From Terriglobia bacterium (GTDB lineage Bacteria > Acidobacteriota > Thermoanaerobaculia > Thermoanaerobaculales > Thermoanaerobaculaceae), in assembly GCA_020073245.1 (NCBI GenBank), contig JAIQFQ010000002.1, positions 1-64,000 on the forward strand: DNA of 64,000 nucleotides, read 5' to 3'. The notes beneath the pieces are model-generated. The model ran no database searches, was not told the DNA's origin, and saw only the letters and a list, made by a program, of their open reading frames with translations. Both the position numbers and the translations under genes were made by a program. Below, one piece after another: positions 17,429 to 25,568 of this stretch. Numbering within the stretch: the stretch's first letter is position 1; every line of letters begins with the position of its first letter.

Positions 17429-18652
17429 TCATCGCGGCCCGCTACGGCCCTTCGAGGAGGGGTCGGTCGTCCGCGGGTGAGCGAAATGGCGGTGCCCGCC
17501 CGCGGGCGCTTGCGCCTTCGCCTGGAGCCCGTACGGGTAGGCCTGGTACAGCGAGAACGAGCCGCCGCTCGAGTAGACGCCGGTTCCCGTGAAGGTCCCC
17601 GAGATGGAGGTCTCGGAGAAGACCGTGGCCGTGCCCCAGAGGTCCTCGTCCACGTAGTCGAGCACGTACGGGGTGCCGCTGAAGTAGATGGTGCCGTGGT
17701 CCTCGTAGCCGTAGAGGTACATGATCCGGAACCCGGTCGAGTCGTCGTAGACCTTGCCCGTCACTGTTGCACCGTCCTGCCAGATGTCCACGTCGATCGC
17801 CTCGCTGCCGAGGGCGTAGGCGTACATCGTCCCGTACCACATCCCCGAGAGGTTGTAGTCTGGGATGACCGTGGTGTACTGGTCGTCCAGCCGTTCCTCG
17901 TAGTAGATCGCGTCGTTGCTCGTGTTGTCAGCGGGGGTGGCGTAGGCGACCCATGCGGCGTCGGAGCCGGTCGACTGACAGCTCCACCGGACCCATCCCT
18001 TGCCGAAGTCGCCGCTGAAGCTCGACACCGCGACCTGCTCGTTGCTCCAGGGCAGGAGGTTGAAGGTGTAGGTCCAGCGCAGCTGCCCCGAGTTGTCGAA
18101 CACCTCGCCGAGCACCGTGATCGAGGAATCCGAGACGCTGGCCACGCCGATATTCGTGCGGTAGCCGTCGCCGAGGTGGACCCCGGAGGTGAACGCCTGC
18201 TGGCCGCCGTACACGAGCCAGTCCTGGCCCTGGATCTCGTGCCCGAAGCTGCCGTGTTCGCTCGTCGTGTACGAACGCGCGTTCGGCGTGAAGTACGCCC
18301 CGTCCTGCGTCCAGAGCTCGAGGGCGCCCTTGCCGGTGACCCCAAACTGGGTGTAGATCACGTCGGTGAGGCTGAGCTGGCTGCCCGCACCGATCGCGAA
18401 GTCGCGGTAGGGAGCGGAGGTGTTGTCGGTCTTCTCCCGCAGGAACCGGATTCGCACGGTGATCGAGCGCCACTGGTACGGGTTCAGGACCGTCAGGTCG
18501 AGACGCCAGTAGGCCCCATGGGCGCCGGAAAGACTCCCGGCGGCCGGGATGAGGTACCAGTTCCAGAAGCCGCTGCCGCTCGCCCCGAAGGCCGAGGGTG
18601 CGAGAACCAACAGAAGCGCGATCCACACGAGACAACGGGTGATTGACCGCAT
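17429..18652 (-). CDS. Exported protein: secreted two-fold module plus lipocalin-like domain
   Basis: 407 residues with a clear signal peptide (about 1-23, ending AFGA). Residues about 25-245 match the C-terminal module of the S53 peptidase at 3601-7518: WRLDLTVLN, then SLTDVIYTQFG, GQDWLVYGG, and YRTNIGVASVSDSS, the same repeat logic. Residues about 275-385 form a compact beta-rich domain (LSGMWYGTMY, DGATVTGKVYDD, SGTFTGTGVYSSGG) that resembles lipocalin-like domains. The Arg/Pro/Ser-rich C-terminal tail beyond about 385 looks unstructured. No enzymatic motif is visible, so a secreted binding or structural role is the most I would infer. ATG 18652 is the first codon and is followed directly by the charged and hydrophobic signal segment. 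Confidence 0.8.
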   Translation of the reverse strand: MRSITRCLVWIALLLVLAPSAFGASGSGFWNWYLIPAAGSLSGAHGAYWRLDLTVLNPYQWRSITVRIRFLREKTDNTSAPYRDFAIGAGSQLSLTDVIYTQFGVTGKGALELWTQDGAYFTPNARSYTTSEHGSFGHEIQGQDWLVYGGQQAFTSGVHLGDGYRTNIGVASVSDSSITVLGEVFDNSGQLRWTYTFNLLPWSNEQVAVSSFSGDFGKGWVRWSCQSTGSDAAWVAYATPADNTSNDAIYYEERLDDQYTTVIPDYNLSGMWYGTMYAYALGSEAIDVDIWQDGATVTGKVYDDSTGFRIMYLYGYEDHGTIYFSGTPYVLDYVDEDLWGTATVFSETSISGTFTGTGVYSSGGSFSLYQAYPYGLQAKAQAPAGGHRHFAHPRTTDPSSKGRSGPR

Positions 18653-18847
18653 AGTGTCCCTCCAGCTTGACCAGTCACAGCCTGACTGAGCCCTCGAGAA
18701 CAGCCTAGCCCTCTGAGCGCCGGTGTCAAGGAAGGCTTCGCATCATGAGACACGTTCGCGCGGCTGCGCACGGAGCGCGCGCCCCGCAGAGACACGGCAA
18801 CAATCCTCCGATGGACGGACTGCTCTTGCGGTTGCCCTGGGATCGCA

Positions 18848-18946
18848 TGTCATTGCGAGTAGCTCCGGCTGCGCCGGGGCGACGAAGCGACCTCGGGGTG
18901 ACCGCGAGATTGCTTCGGCCCGCTTGCGGCGGGCCTCGCAATGACA
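18848..18946. repeat. 99-bp palindromic MITE-like repeat with 12-bp terminal inverted repeats
   Basis: The element starts TGTCATTGCGAG and ends CTCGCAATGACA, perfect 12-bp inverted termini. Between them are further complementary blocks, GACGAAGCGACCTCGG and CGCGAGATTGCTTCGG. CATTGCGAG...CTCGCAATG repeats of this kind are known to be dispersed in many unrelated bacterial genomes. It is too short to encode a transposase. It occupies most of the 439-bp gap between the exported protein and tRNA-Thr; no gene is supported in the rest of that gap. Confidence 0.8.
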
Positions 18947-19091
18947 GGCGGTTCGACGCGGTGGCGGCACACGCGACGTAGGGGCGAGGCGGCGCCTCGA
19001 CCTTCCACCAAGCGTGTCTGACGAAGGCGGGGACAACCCCCGCCCCGACATGGACTTCGCTGCTTGTCTGCCGTGCTGGTGCCGGAGGAGT

Positions 19092-19167
19092 TGGAGCCAA
19101 CGCGCGGGATCGAACCGCGGACCTGCTGATTACGAATCAGCTGCTCTACCGGCTGAGCTACGTTGGC
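19092..19167 (-). tRNA. tRNA-Thr (anticodon CGU), CCA encoded
   Basis: A 76-nt cloverleaf folds fully: acceptor GCCAACG/CGTTGGC, T8 A9, D-stem GCTC/GAGC, anticodon stem GCTGA/TCAGC around loop TTCGTAA, variable AGGTC, T-stem CGCGG/CCGCG around TTCGATC. The anticodon CGT reads ACG (Thr). The discriminator base is T, and CCA is encoded in the DNA. No flanking direct repeat or integrase suggests use as an integration site. Confidence 0.97.
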
Positions 19168-19244
19168 TCTCCGGGGCGCGAAAGATACCACGACGGGGCA
19201 TGGTCAGCCAAGGGTTCTGACCATGCCTGATACCCTGCTCGGCG

Positions 19245-20138
19245 ATGAGCCGGCCGCCCCGGTGGGGGCTCGTTGCCGCGTACGCCGCGATCTGCATCAT
19301 CTGGGGGAGCACCTACCTCGCGATCAAGGTGGGCCTGGAGAGCTTCGACCCATTCTTCTACGCGGGGGTGCGGTACGTGTTCGCCGCTGCGATCACCTTC
19401 GGGGTGGCGAAGACCCAGGGGGTGCCGTTCCCAGGCCCGCTGCCGCGCTGGTGGCCGGCAATCGGGGTGGGTGTCCTCTTCGTCGCGCTCGCCAACGGCA
19501 TGGTGTTCTGGGGCGAGACAAGGCTCGACTCGGGGTACACGGCGCTGCTCCTCACGACGAGCCCGTTGTGGACGGCGGCGCTCAGCCCGCTGGTGCCCGG
19601 CGAGCGCAGCCCGAGCCTGCTCGGGTGGTTCGGGATCGGGGCCGGGCTCCTCGGGACGGCGATCCTGGTCGAGCCGTGGCACGCCGGGACGATCGACCTC
19701 GCCGCCGCGCTCGTGGTGGAGCTGTCCGTGGTGGCGTGGGCGTTGGGCTCGCTCTGGGTGCGTCGCATTCGCCAGAGCTACCATCCGATGGCGCTATCGG
19801 TGGTCCAGATGGCCGCGGGGGCGCCGCTGCTGCTGGTGGTGTCGGCGTTCACCGGCCGCGCGGTCGTGGGCCCGGTCACGCCGCGGGCCGCGGCCTCGCT
19901 CGCGTACCTGGTCGTGTTCGGGTCGGTGGTCGCGTTCGCTGCGTACTTCTACCTGCTGAAGCACTGGGATGCCACCCGTGTGTCCACGTCGACCTACGTC
20001 AACCCCGCGGTCGCCGTGTTCCTTGGCGCGCTGCTGCTGGGTGAGCCGGTCACGGCCAGCATGGTGGCAGGCACGGCCGTCGTGCTCGTGGGGGTCACGC
20101 TGGTGCTGCGCGAGCAGCAGGTGGCGGGCCGAACCTGA
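19245..20138 (+). CDS. EamA/DMT-family inner-membrane transporter
   Basis: 297 residues with ten hydrophobic helices arranged as two EamA repeats. The first starts AAYAAICIIWGSTYLAIKVGLESFDPFFYAGVR broken by loops, and the second runs from ALVVELSVVAWALGS to YVNPAVAVFLGALLLGEPVT, whose late GEP(V) motif is typical. These drug/metabolite transporters export amino acids, metabolites or drugs; the substrate cannot be read from sequence. The ATG is close to the tRNA gene (divergent). It ends 22 bp before a PLP enzyme of sulfur amino acid metabolism, so the two may share a transcript and the transporter could export a related metabolite (inference). Confidence 0.88.
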   Translation: MSRPPRWGLVAAYAAICIIWGSTYLAIKVGLESFDPFFYAGVRYVFAAAITFGVAKTQGVPFPGPLPRWWPAIGVGVLFVALANGMVFWGETRLDSGYTALLLTTSPLWTAALSPLVPGERSPSLLGWFGIGAGLLGTAILVEPWHAGTIDLAAALVVELSVVAWALGSLWVRRIRQSYHPMALSVVQMAAGAPLLLVVSAFTGRAVVGPVTPRAAASLAYLVVFGSVVAFAAYFYLLKHWDATRVSTSTYVNPAVAVFLGALLLGEPVTASMVAGTAVVLVGVTLVLREQQVAGRT

Positions 20139-20160
20139 TAGATTGCGCGGGGGAGGTTCC

Positions 20161-21372
20161 ATGGGTTCGAAGGTGAAGGGGCGTCATTCCAAGGCAATCC
20201 ACGGCGGACTCGATCCCGAGAAGCACCACGGCGCCGTGTCGGTGCCGATCTACCAGACCTCGACGTTCGCGTTCCCGACGGCCGAAGAGGGCGCGGCTCG
20301 CTTCGCGGGGACCTCGCAGGGGCCGATCTACACGCGCCTGGGCAACCCGACGGTCGCGGCGCTCGAGGAGTGCGTCGCGAGGCTCGAGGGCGGGTGCGGG
20401 GCGATCGGCACGGCGACCGGGATGGCGGCGGTGAGCACGGTGTTCCTGGCGCTTCTCCGGAAAGGCGACCATGTCGTCGGGACGCACCCGCTGTACGGGC
20501 CGTCGCGCGGCCTGTTGGAGAAGTACTTCTCACGGCTCGGCGTGACCTCGACGTTCGTGGCGGCGCCCGACGCGGCCGGGCTCGGCGCGGCGATCCGTCC
20601 CGAGACTCGGATGGTCTTCGTCGAGACGCCGGCCAACCCGAGCCTGGACCTCGTGGACCTCGACGCCGCGGCGCGCGCCGCGCACCGGACCGGCGTGCCG
20701 CTGGTCGTGGACAACACGTTCGCGAGCCCGCACCTGCAGCGACCGATCGAGCACGGGGCGGACATCGTGCTCCACTCGATGACCAAGGCGCTCAACGGCC
20801 ACTCCGACGTCGTGGCCGGCATCGTCGTGGCACGCGAGCCGAAGCACCTCGTGGCGCTCACCGACGTGGCGCGCTCGTTCGGGCTCACGATGGACCCGCA
20901 CCAGGCGTGGCTCGTGCTGCGCGGGATCCGCTCGCTCGGGATGCGGGTGGAACGCGCGCAGGCGAACGCGCTGACGCTGGCGGCGTGGCTGGAGTCGCAC
21001 GCGGCGATCGAGTGGCTGCGCTACCCGGGGCTGCCGTCGCACCCGCAGTACGAGCTGGCGAAGCGCCAGATGGACGGCCCGGGGTCGGTGATCTCCTTCG
21101 AGCTGCGCGGCGGCGTGGAGGCCGGCCGGCTGCTGATGGATTCGGTCCGCGTGATCACCCTGGCCGTGTCGCTCGGCGGGATTGAGTCGCTGATCGAGCA
21201 CCCGGCCTCGATGACGCACTCGAAGGTCCCGACCGGCGAGCAGCTCCGGCAGGGGATCACCCCCGGCCTGGTGCGCCTCGCAGTGGGGTGCGAGGACGTC
21301 GAGGACCTGCGCGCGGACCTCGAGCAGGCGCTCGCCGTCGTCGCGGCCGCCCAGCCGTCCGCTGCCCGCTGA
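20161..21372 (+). CDS. Cys/Met-metabolism PLP enzyme (methionine gamma-lyase / cystathionine gamma-synthase type)
   Basis: 403 residues from ATG 20161, with GGGGGAGG just upstream. Fold-type I trans-sulfuration family: HGGLDPEKHHGAVSVPIYQTS at the N-terminus, YTRLGNPTV for cofactor phosphate binding by the partner subunit, GTATGMAAVS, the Asp and Thr of VVDNTFASPHLQRP, and the Schiff-base Lys in HSMTKALNGHSDVVAG. The C-terminal SLGGIESLIEHPASMTHS is typical of gamma-lyases and gamma-synthases. Family members either cleave methionine or cystathionine or make cystathionine from activated homoserine; sequence alone does not separate these. It follows the EamA transporter gene by 22 bp and converges on norB. 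Confidence 0.9.
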   Translation: MGSKVKGRHSKAIHGGLDPEKHHGAVSVPIYQTSTFAFPTAEEGAARFAGTSQGPIYTRLGNPTVAALEECVARLEGGCGAIGTATGMAAVSTVFLALLRKGDHVVGTHPLYGPSRGLLEKYFSRLGVTSTFVAAPDAAGLGAAIRPETRMVFVETPANPSLDLVDLDAAARAAHRTGVPLVVDNTFASPHLQRPIEHGADIVLHSMTKALNGHSDVVAGIVVAREPKHLVALTDVARSFGLTMDPHQAWLVLRGIRSLGMRVERAQANALTLAAWLESHAAIEWLRYPGLPSHPQYELAKRQMDGPGSVISFELRGGVEAGRLLMDSVRVITLAVSLGGIESLIEHPASMTHSKVPTGEQLRQGITPGLVRLAVGCEDVEDLRADLEQALAVVAAAQPSAAR

Positions 21373-21594
21373 CGCCGCGGCCTGACGCGTGCGGGATCAA
21401 CCACGGACGGGGGCAAGCAACGCACCCACACCAGATCGTCGCTCATCGTGTCTGGGTGGAGCGCGCGCTCCGCGCGTGCTCGTGTCGCCTCTCCGAGTGC
21501 CCTGACAGCGCGCCCGGCGGACGCCCTCCTCGGAAGCGGAACGCGAACTGGATCCGGTGGCGTGGTCTGGCCCGGCAATCCTCCAAGACAAACG

Positions 21595-21621
21595 GAGGGC
21601 CGGGGCACCGCCCCGGCCCTC
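21595..21621 (-). terminator. Intrinsic terminator of the norCB operon
   Basis: A 12-bp perfect stem (GAGGGCCGGGGC / GCCCCGGCCCTC) with a 3-nt loop lies about 20 nt beyond the norB stop. In the minus-strand direction it is followed by the T-rich CCGTTTGTCTT. No other feature is seen in the 268-bp gap between the two convergent genes. Confidence 0.82.
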
Positions 21622-21640
21622 GTAGAACGCCGCACCGACT

Positions 21641-22978
21641 CTATGCCTGGCCGGGCCGCGCCGGCTTGAGGGTCAGCAGATGCCGGATCGCGAGCAGCGC
21701 GCCGACCAGCACCAGCAGGCCATGCAGGGCGACCACGAGCATCCAGAAGCGGATCGGCTGCTGGGCCAGCATGTACGGTTGGCCCTGGATCCGCTCGAGG
21801 TAGGTCTGAAGCACGCCCGCCACCCCGAACCCGAGGCCCATCCCGACCACGCCCAGGCTCATGAGCCAAAATCCCAGGTGGCCCGTGCGTTCGTCGTAGG
21901 TGCCGTCGGGATACCCCTTGATGCGGGGGATCGCGAAATAGAAGAAGGTGAGGTTCATCAGGACGTACGCCCCGAAGAACGCGAGGTGGCCGTGAGAGAG
22001 CGTGACCTGGCTGCCGTGGGTGTAGTAGTTGATCTGCGGCAGTGTGTGCGCGAACCCGAACAATCCTGCGCCGATGAAGTGCAGGATCACCATGCCCACA
22101 AGGTAGACCCAGGTGAGCCGCGGTCGCACCGGCTGGGAGCGGTGGCGGACGTCGCGCCACGTGTCCACGAGCATGAGCAGGATGGGGAACGGCTCGAGCG
22201 CCGAGAACACCCCTCCGACCCACAGCCAGTACTTCGGCGCGCCGAGCCAGTAGTAGTGGTGGCCGGTGCCGGCGATTCCCGTGAAGAGGAAGAGGCCGAG
22301 CTCGACGTACAGCCACTTCTCCACGACCTTGCGGTCGACGCCCGTGAGCTTGATGAGGACGAATGCCGTGAGCGCGGCGGTGATCAGCTCCCACGCGCCC
22401 TCGACCCACAGGTGGATCACCCACCACCAGTAGTACCAGTCTTCTGCAGCGTTCCGGTAGAACGGGACGCCGAAGAGGTACATGAGGGCGAGGAAGACGA
22501 GGCCGCCGAGGAGCGAGCCCTGCACCGCGGTCCACCGCTTCGCGCGGAACATCGTCACGGCGACGTTTGCGAGGAACATGAGTGCGCCGACCACGATGAG
22601 GAGGTTGAGCGGGAACGGGATCTCGAGCAGGGGCCGCCCCTTGGTCCACCCGAAGAAGAAGCCGACCAGGGCCGTGACGCCGGTCGCAGCGAGGAGCGCG
22701 AGCTGCGCGATCGCCATCTTGGGCCATGCGAGCTCCGTGCCCGTTTCCTCCGGGACGAGGTAGAACGTCGCGCCCATGAACCCGAGCAGGAGCCACAGCA
22801 CGAGCAGGTTGGTGTGCATGGCGCGGGCTGTGGCGAAGGGGAACACGTTGACGACGCTCTGCGGCACGGTGGTGAAGTAGTTGCTCGCGAGCCACAGGCC
22901 CATCAGCACCTGCAGCGCGAACAGCAGCAGCGCGAGGACGAAGTAGGGGTAGGCGATGCTCTGACTCTTGTAGGTCAC
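21641..22978 (-). CDS. norB: Nitric oxide reductase large subunit, cytochrome c-dependent type
   Basis: 445 residues, twelve hydrophobic helices, heme-copper oxidase superfamily. Ligands are all present: His55 and His331 for heme b, His329 for heme b3, and His189, His240 and His241 for FeB. The glutamates that mark cNOR are present too: VPEETGTE (76-82), HLWVEGAWE with Glu193 and Glu197, and Glu262 in FSALEP. The protein reduces two NO to N2O at the inner membrane, with electrons from NorC. It starts at GTG 22978; its ribosome site GGGGAGGTGA includes the norC stop codon, so the two are translationally coupled. No norD or norQ activation genes are nearby. Confidence 0.95.
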   Translation of the reverse strand: MTYKSQSIAYPYFVLALLLFALQVLMGLWLASNYFTTVPQSVVNVFPFATARAMHTNLLVLWLLLGFMGATFYLVPEETGTELAWPKMAIAQLALLAATGVTALVGFFFGWTKGRPLLEIPFPLNLLIVVGALMFLANVAVTMFRAKRWTAVQGSLLGGLVFLALMYLFGVPFYRNAAEDWYYWWWVIHLWVEGAWELITAALTAFVLIKLTGVDRKVVEKWLYVELGLFLFTGIAGTGHHYYWLGAPKYWLWVGGVFSALEPFPILLMLVDTWRDVRHRSQPVRPRLTWVYLVGMVILHFIGAGLFGFAHTLPQINYYTHGSQVTLSHGHLAFFGAYVLMNLTFFYFAIPRIKGYPDGTYDERTGHLGFWLMSLGVVGMGLGFGVAGVLQTYLERIQGQPYMLAQQPIRFWMLVVALHGLLVLVGALLAIRHLLTLKPARPGQA

Positions 22979-22981
22979 GGT

Positions 22982-23695
22982 TCACCTCCCCTGGGCGGCG
23001 AGTGAAACGATGAACTCGCCGATCATCTCTCGCTGCTCTTGCGACAGGCTCTCGAACGAGGGCATCTGCGCCCCCGGTGCCACCTTCTCCGGGTCGGCGA
23101 GGTACCGGGCGATGTAGGCCGCGTCGCGCCTCGCCCCGATCCACTCGAACCGCGGGCCCTTACTCTCGCCCGAACCTCCGAGGGTGTGGCACGAGAGGCA
23201 GTTCTCCTGCTGGACCAGCGCCGCCGCCGGCGAGAGGGCGGCGCCCGCCATCACGCGTTCGGTTGACCGTTTCCAGCGGTTCGGCGAATCCTGCGGGGGC
23301 CAGTCGTGGTTGTCGATGTTCCCCACCCACCGGAGGTACGCCACGATGTCCTCGATCTCCTGCTGGCCGAGGTGCTGCTGCGGCATCTTGCGGTACGAGT
23401 CCGCGAACGCCACCTCCGGGTGCTCGAGACGGCGACGGATGGAGTCCTCGCCCATGCGCGCGACGACGCGGGTGAGGTCCGGCGCGTAGTAGGCGCCGAA
23501 GCCGAGGATCGTATGGCAATCGTTGCAGTTCCGCGCCTGGAAGGCGCGCTTGCCCGCGACCACGTGGTCGTCGAGTTTGTCGGCGTGCGTAAGCGCCGCG
23601 AACTGCCCGCGCGTGTCGACCGTGAGCGCGAGGAACAGGCCCAGCGACACGAGCGTGCCCACCCAGAAGATCCACTTCGCGATGGCGTGGCTCAT
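22982..23695 (-). CDS. norC: Nitric oxide reductase cytochrome c subunit, diheme variant
   Basis: 237 residues, longer than the usual ~150-residue single-heme NorC. One N-terminal anchor helix (about 7-27) is followed by the classical NorC domain with CNDCH (57-61), GFGAYYAPDLTR, YRKMPQ (Met104) and VGNIDNHDWPP. A second cytochrome c domain follows, with CLSCH (166-170), GPRFEWIG and QMPSF (Met211). It passes periplasmic electrons to NorB; the second heme may replace an external donor. ATG 23695 is preceded by AGGAGG. It is the first gene of norCB, and its promoter carries an FNR/DNR-like box. Confidence 0.92.
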   Translation of the reverse strand: MSHAIAKWIFWVGTLVSLGLFLALTVDTRGQFAALTHADKLDDHVVAGKRAFQARNCNDCHTILGFGAYYAPDLTRVVARMGEDSIRRRLEHPEVAFADSYRKMPQQHLGQQEIEDIVAYLRWVGNIDNHDWPPQDSPNRWKRSTERVMAGAALSPAAALVQQENCLSCHTLGGSGESKGPRFEWIGARRDAAYIARYLADPEKVAPGAQMPSFESLSQEQREMIGEFIVSLAAQGR

Positions 23696-23739
23696 TCGTC
23701 CTCCTTTCCTCCGAGATCTCCGCTTTGAAGTTCGATCTC

Positions 23740-23781
23740 ACGCTAGGTTCGACCGTAGACCTCCTCCTTGATCGAAGTCAA
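23740..23781 (-). promoter_or_regulatory. norC promoter: FNR/DNR-like box plus -10
   Basis: The palindrome TTGAT-CGAA-GTCAA occupies 23768-23781. On the minus strand it reads TTGAC-TTCG-ATCAA, one base from the FNR/DNR consensus TTGAT-N4-ATCAA. Exactly 22 nt downstream is TAGCGT (23740-23745), which fits TAnnnT. That spacing puts the box centre at about -41.5, the class II activator position. The predicted transcript would start near 23733 and give a leader of about 38 nt before the norC ATG. The remaining 23782-24046 holds no gene. Confidence 0.72.
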
Positions 23782-24046
23782 TTCCCGGCTCGCCCGGCAA
23801 TGAGACGGCCACGCTCCGAGAGCGCGCCCCACATCCGCGAAACCGCCGCGATCGTGGGTGCACGGGCGCCCCTTGCGGTCGCCCTGTGCCCGGCCCGGGT
23901 AGTACACCGCGACGTTGTCTCAGCTTGTGTTGAGCTTTCACAAATTCGGTGGTACAACTCCCGTGCTGGTCCATCCCCGGGAGGCCGCCGTGGGGCCGCA
24001 CCTTCGAAGTATCGCCGAACCAATGAGCCAGTGAGCGGAGGAGTCA

Positions 24047-25420
24047 ATGGAGCAGAAGCTCTCGCCCGGAATCCAGAGGTACGTCGAGAAGGCCAACGAG
24101 CTGGGCGCGCGGCGGGCGGCGTTCCGCGCGGGGATCCGCAAACTCAAGTTCGACACGATCGCGGTGCACGGCACCTACGGCGTCGAGGAGGCGTTCGCGA
24201 GCGGGCAGGGCGGCGTGATCGAGCCGATCTTCCCTTCGACCTCGCAGGCGTACCGCGACAGCGACGAGATGGAGGCCGGACTGGGCTACCTGATCCCGAC
24301 GTGGTGCTATTCGCGCATCCACAATCCGACCGTGTTCTACCTCGAGGAGACGCTGGCGCTGCTCGAGTCGTACGGCTGCGAGGACGACGCCTCCGGGCTG
24401 TGCACGTCCTCCGGGATGTCCGCCATCAAGCTGGTGGTCGAGCCGCTGCTCGCAAAGAAGCGCGAGGGGCACGAGGAGATCAACTTCGTATCGGCGGCGC
24501 AGGTTTACGGCGGCACGTTTCAGCTCTTCAACGTGCGGATGCGGGAGCGCGGCGCCAAGGTGCGTTTCGTGGCCGAGCCGTGGGACATCGAGGCGTGGCG
24601 CGCCCAGGTGGACGAGAACACCCGTTTCCTCTACGGCGAGATGCCGTCCAACCCGCAGCAGGGGTGTTTCGACGTCGCGGCGGTGGCACAGCTCGCGCAC
24701 AACGACGGGATCCCTCTCATTGTGGACGCCACGGTCGCCACACCGGCGCTGATGCGCCCCCTCGAGCACGGGGCGGACGTCGTGGTGCACTCGCTGACGA
24801 AGACCGTGGGCGCGGGCGGGTTCTCGATCGGCGGCGGGATCGTTGCGCGGCACGCGATCACGAGCCGGCACCTCCCGGAGGAGGCCAAGGCCGACTACGC
24901 GACGTGGCTGAAGCTGTGGCCGTTCCGGGACGCCGGCCCGTGCATGTCCGCCAACTCGGCGTTCCTCTTCCTCAACGAGCTGCGCACGCTCCGGCTCAAG
25001 ATCGAGAAGTTCTCGGCCAACACCATGGCCGTGGCGCGCTTCCTCGAGCAGCATCCGAAGGTGGAGTGCGTGGACTACCTCGGGCTGGCACACCACCGCC
25101 AGCATGAGCTGGCGAGCCGGTATCTGCGGCTGGTGGACGACGGCACGCCGACGTTCGGGCACCTGATGTCGTTCGACATCAAGGGCTCGCCGGCGGACAC
25201 GCGCCGGTTCTTCGACGCGTTGCAGCGCATCTACCGGGCGACCGACCTCGGACGCATCAAGTCCGTGGCGACGCTCCCAGCGATCTCCACCCACTCGCAG
25301 CAGGGCGAGGAGGGGCGCAAGCTGGCCGGGATTCCGCCGACGATGGTGCGGCTGTGCGTGGGCGGCGAGCACCCGGACGACGTGATCGCCGATCTCGAGC
25401 AGGCGTTGAGGCAGATTTGA
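24047..25420 (+). CDS. Cys/Met-metabolism PLP enzyme (O-acetylhomoserine sulfhydrylase-like)
   Basis: 457 residues, clearly diverged from the PLP enzyme at 20161-21372. Visible motifs are FDTIAVHGTYG, YSRIHNPTVFYLEE, TSSGMSAIKL, VYGGTFQLF, VDATVATPALMRPLEHGAD and the cofactor Lys in HSLTKTVGAGGFSIGGG. An extra segment, KADYATWLKLWPFRDAGP, lengthens it relative to typical MetB. It should act in homocysteine or methionine synthesis from activated homoserine; this fits the homoserine dehydrogenase gene that follows. ATG 24047 has a GGAGGAG ribosome site. It points away from norC, so the 351-bp upstream region serves both directions. Confidence 0.85.
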   Translation: MEQKLSPGIQRYVEKANELGARRAAFRAGIRKLKFDTIAVHGTYGVEEAFASGQGGVIEPIFPSTSQAYRDSDEMEAGLGYLIPTWCYSRIHNPTVFYLEETLALLESYGCEDDASGLCTSSGMSAIKLVVEPLLAKKREGHEEINFVSAAQVYGGTFQLFNVRMRERGAKVRFVAEPWDIEAWRAQVDENTRFLYGEMPSNPQQGCFDVAAVAQLAHNDGIPLIVDATVATPALMRPLEHGADVVVHSLTKTVGAGGFSIGGGIVARHAITSRHLPEEAKADYATWLKLWPFRDAGPCMSANSAFLFLNELRTLRLKIEKFSANTMAVARFLEQHPKVECVDYLGLAHHRQHELASRYLRLVDDGTPTFGHLMSFDIKGSPADTRRFFDALQRIYRATDLGRIKSVATLPAISTHSQQGEEGRKLAGIPPTMVRLCVGGEHPDDVIADLEQALRQI

Positions 25421-25469
25421 TTCGACCGTCGTGTCCGAGGGGCTCTGCGCTCTCGGCGACTGAACGGTT

Positions 25470-25552
25470 GTGTGTGACGTCGACAGTCGACAGCAGAGAC
25501 GAGGACGGTTGGCGTCGTTGACCGTCAACTGTCAACTGTGAACTGTTGACTC
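25470..25552. repeat. Heptad repeat site A (inverted pair of 7-nt tandem tracts)
   Basis: Two perfect GTCGACA units (25479-25492), with degenerate flanking units, are followed about 30 nt later by four 7-nt units at 25524-25551: GTCAACT, GTCAACT, GTGAACT, GTTGACT. The second tract is the approximate reverse complement of the first, so a long imperfect hairpin can form. It lies in the 148-bp gap between the PLP enzyme and homoserine dehydrogenase genes, just upstream of the latter's AGGGAGG ribosome site. Confidence 0.75.
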
Positions 25553-25568
25553 TCTCAGGGAGGTTGAG

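Noticed and set aside
19092-19167. tRNA-Thr as an integration site
   Set aside because: No integrase, no direct repeat of the tRNA 3' end, and ordinary chromosomal genes on both sides.
21021-23144. Long open frame across the 3' end of the PLP enzyme gene and through norB
   Set aside because: It crosses two convergent real genes in another frame and gives Arg/Pro/Ala-rich low-complexity peptide.
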